Assembly (NCBI RefSeq): GCF_001510645.1
Contig: NZ_LMVB01000002.1
Coordinates: 402,068-466,067, forward strand
Origin: Paenibacillus sp. FJAT-29882
GTDB lineage: Bacteria; Bacillota; Bacilli; Bacillales; DSM-1321
DNA length: 64,000 nucleotides
Direction: 5' to 3'
Shown here: positions 34,838-43,438 of the stretch, one piece after another
How positions within the stretch are numbered: position 1 is the first letter of the stretch
Layout: the number at the start of each line of letters is the position of its first letter
The notes under the pieces: generated by a model
Seen by the model: only the letters and a program-made list of their open reading frames with translations
What the model was told of the DNA's origin: nothing
The model's database searches: none
Translations under genes and position numbers: made by a program

Positions 34838-35932
34838 TTAACTTTTCAATTGTCTTGTTTGAAACTTTTCCTTCAGTTCGATTAAACGTTTTGTACCTTC
34901 TTCACGCGTCCGTTTATTTTCATCCTCAATTTTCTTTGTTTCTTCTAATCCATTAATAATAATGTTCCATGACTCTTCAATCGTTTCAATTTTGATGCTT
35001 GGTGCTCCCGCAAGTCGTGCAATCTCTGTGCTTTGTGAAGAAATATTTTGTGCATTTCGCACGAGCATTTCATTCGTTCTGCGATCAAGCTCGCTCATTG
35101 AATCAGCAACAAGCTTTTGACGTTTTGCAGATACCGCCTGAATTAATCCGTTTTTGAAAATTGGAATCGTTGTAACGAAAGCAGAATTAATTTTTCCAAT
35201 TAGCTTTGTGTTGCCTCTTTGAAGCAATCGGATTTGTGGTGCTGTCTGCAAAGCAACCATCTTTGCCATTTCCAAGTCATATACCCGTTGTTCAAGCGTT
35301 TCAATACCATTTCGCAGTGTTTCTAATTCCATTGCTGCAATCTGGTCTCCCGATGTAGCTCTTGCTTCAAACTGCGGCAATAATGTTGCTTTCAATTCCT
35401 CTGCCTTCATCGCACCTGCAACACCATATTTTTCAAGGGCTAGATAGAAATTAAAGTTTTGTTCATACATTTGTTCTAGCGTGTTTGTTGACGTCACCAT
35501 CTCATTTTGGTACTTAGAAATTTCAACGTAAATCTTATCAATTTCGCCGCCCATTGTTTGGTATTTCCCAAAAATCTTATCGATCACTTTTCCGCCTTTT
35601 TTGAATAGTTTCCCAAACAAACCCTTCTTCTCTTCGGCAAAATCCTTCCGATCAAACTGATCCATAACCTTACCAAGCTGCTTTAATAATTCACTGGAAT
35701 CTTCCATTGAACTGGCCTTCATCGTCCCTAAAATCCGGTCAGAGAACTTCGAAATCTCAACAGCTGGCTCTTTCCCAAACTCCAACAATGAAATCTGATT
35801 TTTTACATCAATCTGCTGAGCCAGCTTCTGCACTTCGGGTTCCTGACGAAGTTTGAGTTTAATTTCCTCCGTTTTATTAAGCGACAGCTGATTTGTGTTC
35901 TCATCAAGTATCTCTGTACTATTAACTTGCAT
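34838..35932 (-). CDS. telA: TelA/KlaA-family toxic anion resistance protein
   Basis: A 364-residue, highly helical, coiled-coil-rich cytosolic protein of the TelA family (B. subtilis YceH). Visible features: LLEFGKEPAVEISKFSDRIL near 48, the Lys/Gly-rich KKGLFGKLFKKGGKVIDKIF near 102 and long heptad-like helices to the end. The family is linked to tellurite and cell-envelope-stress tolerance, but its mechanism is unknown. It is the second gene of the minus-strand Ter operon, between yceG and terD copy 1. Confidence 0.9.
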   Translation of the reverse strand: MQVNSTEILDENTNQLSLNKTEEIKLKLRQEPEVQKLAQQIDVKNQISLLEFGKEPAVEISKFSDRILGTMKASSMEDSSELLKQLGKVMDQFDRKDFAEEKKGLFGKLFKKGGKVIDKIFGKYQTMGGEIDKIYVEISKYQNEMVTSTNTLEQMYEQNFNFYLALEKYGVAGAMKAEELKATLLPQFEARATSGDQIAAMELETLRNGIETLEQRVYDLEMAKMVALQTAPQIRLLQRGNTKLIGKINSAFVTTIPIFKNGLIQAVSAKRQKLVADSMSELDRRTNEMLVRNAQNISSQSTEIARLAGAPSIKIETIEESWNIIINGLEETKKIEDENKRTREEGTKRLIELKEKFQTRQLKS

Positions 35933-35955
35933 GCTTCATCCCTCTTTCTTACGTA

Positions 35956-36020
35956 TCTTTTGTGGAAAAGGGACGGGGCTTCGCAAAATCAACTCCGCAC
36001 CGCCACTTTCATAAGGTGAC
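35956..36020. repeat. Dispersed intergenic repeat, copy D (internally deleted)
   Basis: CTTTTGTGG...GGGACGGGGCTTCGC is joined directly to CTCCGCACCGCCAC and ends at TAAGGTGA. Both halves match copies A-C, with the middle and the 3' third missing. It lies between telA and yceG. Confidence 0.7.
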
Positions 36021-36072
36021 ACAGTTTATAGAACCTGAACCTTTTTTAACGTTTTAGTTCTAGAGCAGGTGC

Positions 36073-37713
36073 TCATTGGTCTTTTTTGAAAAAACGACGC
36101 CATATCGGTACTTTTGGTTCTTTATATTCGTAATTGAACTCAAACTGATCCATTAAATGGACATCATAATACTGTTCATCCATGTATTGCTCTATATCTC
36201 TAAGTCCTGATGGATTAAGGAGAATGATATCAAACCCCAACTCATTTAACAAAAGCAATAGCGCAGCATCAGAACGTGCTAATCCATTTCCGGAGCCGCT
36301 ATTGTATAAAATAATTCTTGGAACGAACTGCGGATAATCAAATTTAAGTAATAAACTAACAATAGACTCAGGCAAGACCGTAAGCTGGGTAAATAAATAC
36401 AATTTGAGCTCCGCTATCGTCTCATTCTGCTCGTGAATTAGCTTAGGATTTGCACAAACTCTTGAAATTCCCGCAGCAAGCGCTTCTTGGACACCAAGTG
36501 GTAGTTGCTTTAATTTCCACCATACACTATTGATCATTTTTTTAGGGTCTAGTACTCCATTATCTAAAAGTGCATGCTGATAATGATAGAGGTAATTACC
36601 ATTGATGCTGTTTGTAAAAGGAAAGTAACGGATAAACAGCGATAACTCGCCGCCCTTTAGCTCCTCAATTTTCCCCCAATACTCACTCCTATTCGTTGTC
36701 ACTCCTGATACTTTCGCAAAAAGGGATGGAACATGCACTTCATTTCCTTCAATATAAAAGTTCGGTCTAATGAATGCTCTTTCCCGGCTCATTAAAAATA
36801 ATTCATCATACGTTGTTTTTAGTGTGATGGAGACAGGGTAATGAGAACGATACTGCCATGGCTTAAATATTGGCGTCTCCTCAGTATGTAGAATCCGCTC
36901 AATTTCCTTAGATGCCTGATAGGCAACTGTTGCCTTACGAACCGGACGCTGTGTTGGAAAAGATCTCGGTTCTTTTTTCACTTGAAAATCCTGAACAATC
37001 ATTTGCTTCCGTTCTGGATCTAATTCTTTGAAGATATCAGACCCGAGTGGATGGAATATTAATAAATCAAGGCCTAAATGTAGAATGAATGATAAGAAAT
37101 AAAGTTCGCTTTTCGTTGCGTCACCATACCATAAAACAACTGGAACCTCTTCCCCATCCAGTTTACTAAGGATTTCATCAACATGGTTCCAAAGCCATTT
37201 AATTAAATCGCTAATCACTCTACGAAAATCAGGATGCTTAAATCCTGAATCATGTTGTTCGACAAATCGGGATAAAGTTTTATTGAAGCTTTCACGTATA
37301 TGTCGATGAATCGAAGGATCTTCATGAGACGGAATAAGCTGTCTCCCTTCAAGAAAAGCGATAAAGCGATTAACGGAAAGCTGTTCACTTTGGTTTATTT
37401 GTAGCACTTCTTGAAGTGCCTGAAATTTCTCGGGATCATTTTCTTTGTTTAAACGGTCATTCCAGACGTATACATGAGGGTTTTGGGATAATGTAAATAA
37501 TGTCAGATAATAGTCATCCTCATCTCGGGGAATACCTAAGAAACGAGCCGCCACTTGTCCAAGGCTAATGAAGGGTTCACCGCTTTGATGATTATCTCTT
37601 TCCGAGCGTTTCTTTTCGATTAATTGTTTCCATTCATCTTCTGTAAAATCGATCAATACCGGATTGATCTTTGCGTATTGACCAAATGCACCCACTGACA
37701 AATCTCCTTTCAA
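36073..37713 (-). CDS. yceG: YceG-family Ter operon protein
   Basis: A 546-residue cytosolic protein of the Bacillus YceG type, a family found almost only in Ter operons. Recognisable by its position before telA and terD and by its layout: a charged N-terminal region with EPFISLGQVAARFLGIP near 44, a central VVLWYGDATKSELYFL near 200 and a C-terminal half that resembles a nucleotide-binding fold (IILYNSGSGNGLARSDAALLL near 470). Function unknown; suggested as a component of the Ter biosynthetic module. First gene of the operon, directly behind an ECF-type promoter. Confidence 0.85.
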   Translation of the reverse strand: MKGDLSVGAFGQYAKINPVLIDFTEDEWKQLIEKKRSERDNHQSGEPFISLGQVAARFLGIPRDEDDYYLTLFTLSQNPHVYVWNDRLNKENDPEKFQALQEVLQINQSEQLSVNRFIAFLEGRQLIPSHEDPSIHRHIRESFNKTLSRFVEQHDSGFKHPDFRRVISDLIKWLWNHVDEILSKLDGEEVPVVLWYGDATKSELYFLSFILHLGLDLLIFHPLGSDIFKELDPERKQMIVQDFQVKKEPRSFPTQRPVRKATVAYQASKEIERILHTEETPIFKPWQYRSHYPVSITLKTTYDELFLMSRERAFIRPNFYIEGNEVHVPSLFAKVSGVTTNRSEYWGKIEELKGGELSLFIRYFPFTNSINGNYLYHYQHALLDNGVLDPKKMINSVWWKLKQLPLGVQEALAAGISRVCANPKLIHEQNETIAELKLYLFTQLTVLPESIVSLLLKFDYPQFVPRIILYNSGSGNGLARSDAALLLLLNELGFDIILLNPSGLRDIEQYMDEQYYDVHLMDQFEFNYEYKEPKVPIWRRFFKKDQ

Positions 37714-37823
37714 AGAAAAGCGCTAAGCTCTTTGTTCAACCTACGCATGCCTGCCAATTCGGATGACAAGGCTTTAAGGATCTAGGCTGTCAAAAATTAC
37801 TGAAAAACTCCTGTATCTATTAT

Positions 37824-37849
37824 AACGTATTTGCCAGCAAAAGGTTTCA
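37824..37849 (-). promoter_or_regulatory. ECF sigma (SigW/SigM-like) promoter of the yceG-telA-terD operon
   Basis: On the minus strand TGAAACCTTTT (-35, TGAAAC at 37844-37849), 16 bases, then CGTT (37824-37827). This matches the SigW/SigM pattern TGAAAC-N16-CGTM. The B. subtilis yceCDEFGHI operon is likewise controlled by ECF sigma factors. TATAAT overlaps the -10. Confidence 0.65.
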
Positions 37850-37938
37850 TCGAAGTTGCTGATTTTTGGATATATTTGTATCAAACAAATAACTAGTTCA
37901 GGTACAATGAAAAAAGAAATATTGAAGGATGTGTTCTT

Positions 37939-39231
37939 ATGCTTACTTTAGTTAAAGGTCAGAGATTGAATTTGAGTAAACAATACCCTCTCACGAAAAA
38001 ATGGCGCATCACCGTAGCTTGGGATCTTTCCACGCCTTTGAATCGTAACCTATATGATGTAGACGTATCCGTATTTATGTTGAATGATCAGCGGAAAATT
38101 CCGCTTGAAGAGTATTTTATCTTTTATAACCAGCGAGAATCTCCGGACAAGTCTCTGATCATGGCCAATCCAATGCCAAACAATGCCGAACAACAAATTA
38201 CCATTCATCTTCCCTACATAAAAGACGACATTCATGAAATCCTATTCGTCGTAACCATACATGATGCTGTTGAAAAAAATCAAAGTTTCCAGCATTTTCG
38301 TTCCATCAACATGACCATTGGGGACTTTGACACAAACGACACCTTATTTTCCTTTACTGAAAATCAGTTTTATGACGAAACAGCCTTTGAACTTGGTCAA
38401 TTATACAAAAAAGAGGGTGACTGGCGTTTTAATCCAGTTGGCAGAGGATATAATGCCGGGCTTCAGGAATTCTTGGATCTTTACCATGTAGAAACCGATG
38501 AGACTCCTGATTCTGAGCCCGTGCAAATAGCCGAGCCGTTAAAACTCACTAGTTTTGACCTGCTCAAGAAAAAAGTCGATATCGTGTTGGAGAAAAAGGC
38601 ATTACAGAAAGGAATTGCCCGAGTAGGCGTGGTCCTTGATATATCAGGTTCGATGCGCAGGCTTTATCAAAACGGCACCGTTCAAAACGTCATTGAAAGG
38701 CTCCTTGCATTAGCAACCCGCTTCGATGATGACGGCGTTTTAGATGTGTGGATTTATGACAATGAATTTACAAGGATGCCCTCGATTACCGAGAATGATT
38801 TCTCCAATTATATCGACCGCGAAATCCTTTCTAATCCACACGTAAAAAAATTCGGTGCCAACAATGAGCCGCCGGTTATGAGAGACGTATTACAAAAGTA
38901 CTTAGTTGAAGAAAAAAGTAAACTACCAACCTATTTAATTTTCATCAATGACGGTGGCGTTAAAAAGGCAAGTCGCAAACAAGACAATGTTCCAAAAGTA
39001 TTAATTGAATCATCCACTCAGCCCTTATTCTGGCAATTTGTCGGAATTGGCAACGGAAACTTTGACGTCCTCAGAAAACTCGATGATTTAGAAGGCCGCT
39101 TCATCGACAACGCAAACTTTTTTCAAATTGTTGATATCGAAAATGAAAGTGATGATGATTTGTATCATAAATTACTCAACGAATTCCCGTTATGGATGAA
39201 AGAAGCGAGAACCAAGCATGTAATTAATTAA
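37939..39231 (+). CDS. TerD-like domain fused to von Willebrand A domain (TerF-like)
   Basis: A 430-residue protein. A divergent TerD domain (about 1-185) retains LVKGQRLNLSKQYP and the YKKEGDWRFNPVGRG end but has lost most of the acidic calcium motif. After a short acidic linker comes a vWA domain (about 220-425) with an intact MIDAS, DISGS at 234-238, and FINDGG further on. Such TerD-vWA proteins are proposed adaptors or scaffolds that sense metal or ligand binding in Ter complexes. It is divergent from yceG and shares the 225-base intergenic region with its ECF promoter. Confidence 0.88.
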   Translation: MLTLVKGQRLNLSKQYPLTKKWRITVAWDLSTPLNRNLYDVDVSVFMLNDQRKIPLEEYFIFYNQRESPDKSLIMANPMPNNAEQQITIHLPYIKDDIHEILFVVTIHDAVEKNQSFQHFRSINMTIGDFDTNDTLFSFTENQFYDETAFELGQLYKKEGDWRFNPVGRGYNAGLQEFLDLYHVETDETPDSEPVQIAEPLKLTSFDLLKKKVDIVLEKKALQKGIARVGVVLDISGSMRRLYQNGTVQNVIERLLALATRFDDDGVLDVWIYDNEFTRMPSITENDFSNYIDREILSNPHVKKFGANNEPPVMRDVLQKYLVEEKSKLPTYLIFINDGGVKKASRKQDNVPKVLIESSTQPLFWQFVGIGNGNFDVLRKLDDLEGRFIDNANFFQIVDIENESDDDLYHKLLNEFPLWMKEARTKHVIN

Positions 39232-39313
39232 TTAAGTGCAATAAGAAGAGGGGCGAGCAAGTTTAAGCAGAATCACCGGACTTGATGCGTGCTTCCCCCC
39301 ACCTTTTTAACCA

Positions 39314-39413
39314 TTGCGAGCTGGAATTCAAATTTGCGTGCCGATTTTCAAATTTGCGCGCCGGAACCAACACTTTTCGAGCGAGAATGGAGATTTTCGC
39401 GCCAGAGCCACTT
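39314..39413. repeat. Degenerate tandem repeat, exact 20-bp period (locus 2)
   Basis: Five 20-base units start at 39314, 39334, 39354, 39374 and 39394 (TTGCGAGCTGGAATTCAAAT and variants). They share the skeleton of the repeat at 10181-10280. Noncoding. Confidence 0.65.
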
Positions 39414-39493
39414 TTGTCGTCTTAGATCGAAATTACTAATAAAACAAATCTCTCCTTATTACGCTTTTTTATAAACTATATGTAGTAATAACG

Positions 39494-39515
39494 GGGGATG
39501 TTATAGGACATCCCC
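39494..39515 (-). terminator. Hairpin downstream of the larA-family gene
   Basis: GGGGATGT/ACATCCCC with a six-base loop, about 80 bases after the larA stop. T-run weak on both strands. Confidence 0.4.
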
Positions 39516-39594
39516 TTATATGAGTACTTTACTTATAATTATTTATAAAGAGTGTACCAGTTCTCTTTCTTTACCATGTTATCCCCGCCTCACT

Positions 39595-40857
39595 TTACTC
39601 TTCTACATAGGGAATCGTGAGTGGACCCATCGGCAAAACAGCTACTGACATATCATCACCATAAATCTGTTTTAATTCCTCTAACGTTTGTTCAATATTA
39701 TGCGAGCTTTTTAGCATGGCCCCTTTCACCTGTTGATCCGTAAGTTTAGAATAAACATAGACATCGGCCCACACTTGTATCACTGCTTGTTTTTGAACTT
39801 GCCATTGATCAAACATCTTAAAATCGGGACTGTTTATCAAGTTTAATAACTCTTGAGGACTTTTCGCCATGTCAAAAATCTTCGAATAGTTACCGTGACT
39901 TGGAAGCCCATCCGAACATTCGGACGCAACAATAATTGTACCTCCTTTTTTTACGATTTTATGCGCGGCGCTCATCCCCTTCACCGCTTGGTAAAGATTC
40001 TGATCAAGAGGGTAGCCTGAATTTGATGTAATGACTACATCAAATCGCTCGGCACACTGTATCATCGCATGTTCCTTAACAAACGCACACCCTTTGTCAT
40101 GTGCTTCGTACAATTCACCGGCAAATACAGCAGTTAGTTCTTTGTCTTTATTTAAAGTGACGTTCAACATGAAGTCTGGTTTGCACATTTGATTTATTTC
40201 ACGCGTCATGTCTTGAACAGGGTTGTTCTCCATGTTTCCCCATGTAGCTTGGGGGTCCCCGATCATTCTTGCATTATGAAATGTCATGATTGTCTCTATC
40301 CCAGCAATCCCTGGCATAATACCTTTTGGTCCCCCAGAAAAACCAGCAAAAAAATGGGGTTCAATAAAGCCTGTTACAATCCGAAAATCAGCTTCGACAT
40401 ACTCTTTATTTAAATAAACATCACAACCAAACTTGCTCTGCCCCAAATTAACTAGCGTTTCTTTATCATGACAATTATTGTTAATGATACGAATATTGTC
40501 TACGACCCATTCGCCAAGCATCGAAACAAACTCTTCCCTTGTCTGGTCCCGGTGAGTACCAGTGCCGTTTATTATGACAAACTTCTCTAGTGGAACATGG
40601 TTCAATTCCTCAATCAGCCAAGGTACTAGTTTATGATTAGGTGTAGGTCTTGTAATATCACTGATAACGATTGCTACAGTATCCGTCGCTTTAACGGTCT
40701 CCTTAAGAGAGTGAGCACCTATTGGATGTCTAAGAGCATGTGTAACCGCCTCTTTTTCTTCCTCAATTCCTGGTAGATGGTTTGGCTCAACCAAGAATAT
40801 ATCATCAGGCAACTCAAGTAACAATCCATCTTTTCCGTACAATAAATTTGTTTTCAT
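39595..40857 (-). CDS. larA: LarA-family nickel-dependent hydroxy-acid racemase/epimerase
   Basis: A 420-residue enzyme of the lactate racemase superfamily, which uses the nickel pincer cofactor for hydride transfer at the alpha carbon of hydroxy acids. Catalytic residues align at a constant offset of six with Lactobacillus LarA: His102 (THRDQ), His168 (IEPHFFAG) and cofactor-binding Lys178 (GGPKGIMPGIAG). The nucleotide-loop signature ITRPTP is at 69-73. The substrate range of the family includes lactate, malate, hydroxyglutarate and gluconate. The neighbours (glycerate kinase, ketodeoxygluconate-type permease) suggest glycerate or a sugar acid rather than lactate. LarB, LarC and LarE are not in this window. 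The start at 40857 is preferred for spacing from AAAGGAA. Confidence 0.83.
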   Translation of the reverse strand: MKTNLLYGKDGLLLELPDDIFLVEPNHLPGIEEEKEAVTHALRHPIGAHSLKETVKATDTVAIVISDITRPTPNHKLVPWLIEELNHVPLEKFVIINGTGTHRDQTREEFVSMLGEWVVDNIRIINNNCHDKETLVNLGQSKFGCDVYLNKEYVEADFRIVTGFIEPHFFAGFSGGPKGIMPGIAGIETIMTFHNARMIGDPQATWGNMENNPVQDMTREINQMCKPDFMLNVTLNKDKELTAVFAGELYEAHDKGCAFVKEHAMIQCAERFDVVITSNSGYPLDQNLYQAVKGMSAAHKIVKKGGTIIVASECSDGLPSHGNYSKIFDMAKSPQELLNLINSPDFKMFDQWQVQKQAVIQVWADVYVYSKLTDQQVKGAMLKSSHNIEQTLEELKQIYGDDMSVAVLPMGPLTIPYVEE

Positions 40858-41010
40858 ATCCATTTCCTTTCCCTGTAAAAATAAGAGTTTCAAAGTAAAC
40901 ATTCAAAAGAAGAGGGTCTTTAAGTAAAAGACAAGAGGGGGTTAGAGCAACCCCACATCTATTTTATATACAGTTCAAGATTTCTAAGTCAGCCGCTTTT
41001 AAACATCCTC

Positions 41011-42135
41011 TTAATGGATAGATGATTGAGTCGCTTTGTTGATGTCATTATTTAGGCCTACCTCTTCAATCGTACCATCGATCCCACGTTTCTTTTGATA
41101 TTTATCTACTAAAATAACAGCGATTGGACATAAAATAGCCGTTGTTAAAGTAGCAATTGAGATTTGCGCGGTAGCAACGTTTACGATACTGGCATAGCCA
41201 GCAGCCTCCGCATTACTCATCATGCCAGAACTTGCTGCAACCGCAGATGCAGCTGCTATCGCTGCCGGGGTAGCTGCGGCATTTCCTGCTGTCGATGCTT
41301 CAGCAACAGGACCAATATAACTTTTTTCTTTGAATAACTTGAATACTAGAATGCCAGTCGCAGCAGTAAGCACAGTTGTTAAGATACCGATTGTGAGGCC
41401 TGCAGCGACAACGGAAGGGTTGAAGAAATTAGCAAGGTTCATCCCCGCCCCTAAAGCAAAGGCGAAGAAAGGAACAGGTAGGATTTCACCCGGTTTTAAA
41501 AAGGCTCGGATTTCAGGATCTAAATTCCCAAGTAACATCCCTAAACCAATTGGCAGTAAAACAGCGATAAATGCAATAACTGGAAAACTAGAACCTAATA
41601 AACCTAGAGACATTAGAGTGAGAAACGGACCATCGTTTAAAGATAGGACCGACACCGCGCCAACATCCGAACGGTTTCCATACTGACCCGTTAAGGCTAC
41701 ATACATTCCACCGTTTCCATTTGTCATAGCGGCAATAATAGCCAAGGTAGACAATCCAAGAATCCCATTCATTGGATCGAAAAAGATGCCAAATAGTAGT
41801 CCTATTGCAAGACCTGTTAAATATTTTGAAGATGTGAGCAAGACACCTTTCTTAAGCGCTCGCCCTCCCACTTTCAAATTCATCTGGCTTCCGGCACAGA
41901 AGAGAAAGAGTGCAATTAATACGAGTGAACCATTTTTAAATAAAGCTTCCGAAAACCCACCGATTCGTAAAAATTCATAAAATCCCTCTGGTGTTTCGGC
42001 GACTCCAAGCTTCTTCAAGAAATTCATGACAACAGGGATATGCATTTGATCAATCGTGTTTAGTAGCGCCCCAAACAAAAGAGGAACAACCATTAACCCA
42101 CCCGGAACTTTTTCTATCGTTTTTTTTATTTTCAT
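41011..42135 (-). CDS. kdgT: 2-keto-3-deoxygluconate permease family transporter
   Basis: A 374-residue membrane protein with about ten hydrophobic segments and a cytosolic C terminus, matching the KdgT family (KIPGGLMVVPLL-type start, then FCAGSQMNLKVGGRALKKG, AMTNGNGGMYVALTGQYG and FFAFALGAGMNL). KdgT imports ketodeoxygluconate with protons; paralogues near glycerate kinases may carry other short hydroxy acids. The start at 42135 follows GGTGG. It lies 15 bases after the glycerate kinase gene, in one operon with larA. Confidence 0.85.
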   Translation of the reverse strand: MKIKKTIEKVPGGLMVVPLLFGALLNTIDQMHIPVVMNFLKKLGVAETPEGFYEFLRIGGFSEALFKNGSLVLIALFLFCAGSQMNLKVGGRALKKGVLLTSSKYLTGLAIGLLFGIFFDPMNGILGLSTLAIIAAMTNGNGGMYVALTGQYGNRSDVGAVSVLSLNDGPFLTLMSLGLLGSSFPVIAFIAVLLPIGLGMLLGNLDPEIRAFLKPGEILPVPFFAFALGAGMNLANFFNPSVVAAGLTIGILTTVLTAATGILVFKLFKEKSYIGPVAEASTAGNAAATPAAIAAASAVAASSGMMSNAEAAGYASIVNVATAQISIATLTTAILCPIAVILVDKYQKKRGIDGTIEEVGLNNDINKATQSSIH

Positions 42136-42150
42136 ATGCCAAACCACCCT

Positions 42151-43293
42151 TTATCCATTTAGTTGATTATAGAAAAATGAACGAATAACTTGCTCTGAAC
42201 AATGTTCTAATAATTCACTTGCACGTTCCATTGCTTCACTCAGCATCATCGGTTGATTAATAATACTGTTCACACTCACTACCCCAAATGGATATAAAGT
42301 TTCAACGCCAGGTCCAATAGATCCTGCCAAAATGATAGAGGGAATTCCTTGTGATTTAGCGGCTTGTGCTACTCCCATTGGTGTTTTTCCAGATGCTGTC
42401 TGAAAGTCAACCTGACCCTCTCCAGTAATCACAAGATCCGCCCCGATAAGCGCTTGCTGTAATTTCGTATATTCAATCACAATGTCGATCCCTCGCCTCA
42501 TTTCAGCAGGAAAGAACGCTTGAAAAGCTCCGCCAAGGCCTCCGGCTGCCCCAGCACCTGGTCGGTCATGAAGATGGATTCCTGTGACTTTTTCCACTTC
42601 ATTTGCCAAATGGGCTAAACATTGATCCAACATTTTTACATCTTCTAAAGTCGCTCCCTTCTGTGGGCCAAAAACAGAAGAAGCCCCATCTGGTCCAATG
42701 AATGGATTCTGTACATCGGAAGCTATTAGAAATTTCCTATCTTTAATTCTTTTATCAAATCCACTCATATCGATTGAGTGTATCCGGGCTAATTCAGCTC
42801 CACCAAAGGAAATCTCTTTCCCTTCTTCATCTAAAAGCTTCATCCCTAGAGCCTGTAACATCCCAGCTCCTCCATCATTCGTAGCAGAGCCGCCTATTGC
42901 TAAAATGAAAGATTGAAACCCATCATCTAAAGCTTGCTTAATTAATTCTCCAGTTCCATAAGTAGTTGTAAGTCTTGGATTAAGCTTGTCAGAGGTAATG
43001 CGTGCAAGTCCTGATGCAGACGCCATTTCAATGACACATGTTTCTCCATCACCTAATACGCCGTATTCAGCTTCCACCGCTTCTCCGAATGGCCCAGTAA
43101 CGGATACATGCTTTCTGCTACCGCCTGTAGCTACAACCAATGTCTCCATCGTCCCTTCACCACCATCAGCTATAGGCAGCAAGACAGTTTCTGCAGCAGG
43201 AAATGCCTTTTTAATGCCTTTTTTGATAGAGTTGGCTGCTTCTACTGCACTTAAACTACCTTTAAATGAATCTGGTGCTATAACGATTTTCAT
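42151..43293 (-). CDS. glxK: Glycerate kinase (GlxK/GarK family)
   Basis: A 380-residue cytosolic kinase making 2- or 3-phosphoglycerate from glycerate. Family signatures: APDSFKGSLSAVEAA at 6-20, IADGGEGTMETL near 42, LAIGGSATNDGGAGMLQALG near 128 and the GRPGAGAAGGLGGAF-type loop near 250. Complete length. First gene of the minus-strand operon glxK-kdgT-larA, divergent from the CdaR-like activator, a layout seen in glucarate/glycerate pathways. Confidence 0.9.
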   Translation of the reverse strand: MKIVIAPDSFKGSLSAVEAANSIKKGIKKAFPAAETVLLPIADGGEGTMETLVVATGGSRKHVSVTGPFGEAVEAEYGVLGDGETCVIEMASASGLARITSDKLNPRLTTTYGTGELIKQALDDGFQSFILAIGGSATNDGGAGMLQALGMKLLDEEGKEISFGGAELARIHSIDMSGFDKRIKDRKFLIASDVQNPFIGPDGASSVFGPQKGATLEDVKMLDQCLAHLANEVEKVTGIHLHDRPGAGAAGGLGGAFQAFFPAEMRRGIDIVIEYTKLQQALIGADLVITGEGQVDFQTASGKTPMGVAQAAKSQGIPSIILAGSIGPGVETLYPFGVVSVNSIINQPMMLSEAMERASELLEHCSEQVIRSFFYNQLNG

Positions 43294-43438
43294 AATCCCC
43301 CTCCTCTTAAGAGAACGCTTTCATTTTCTAGTTAAATTATAACTGAACTTGACTATTAAAAGCTTCATGTTTAACGTATAAAATACGAGGTTAATTTTCC
43401 GAATATTTTGTTCATAGTAACTAAAACGGGGAGGAATT

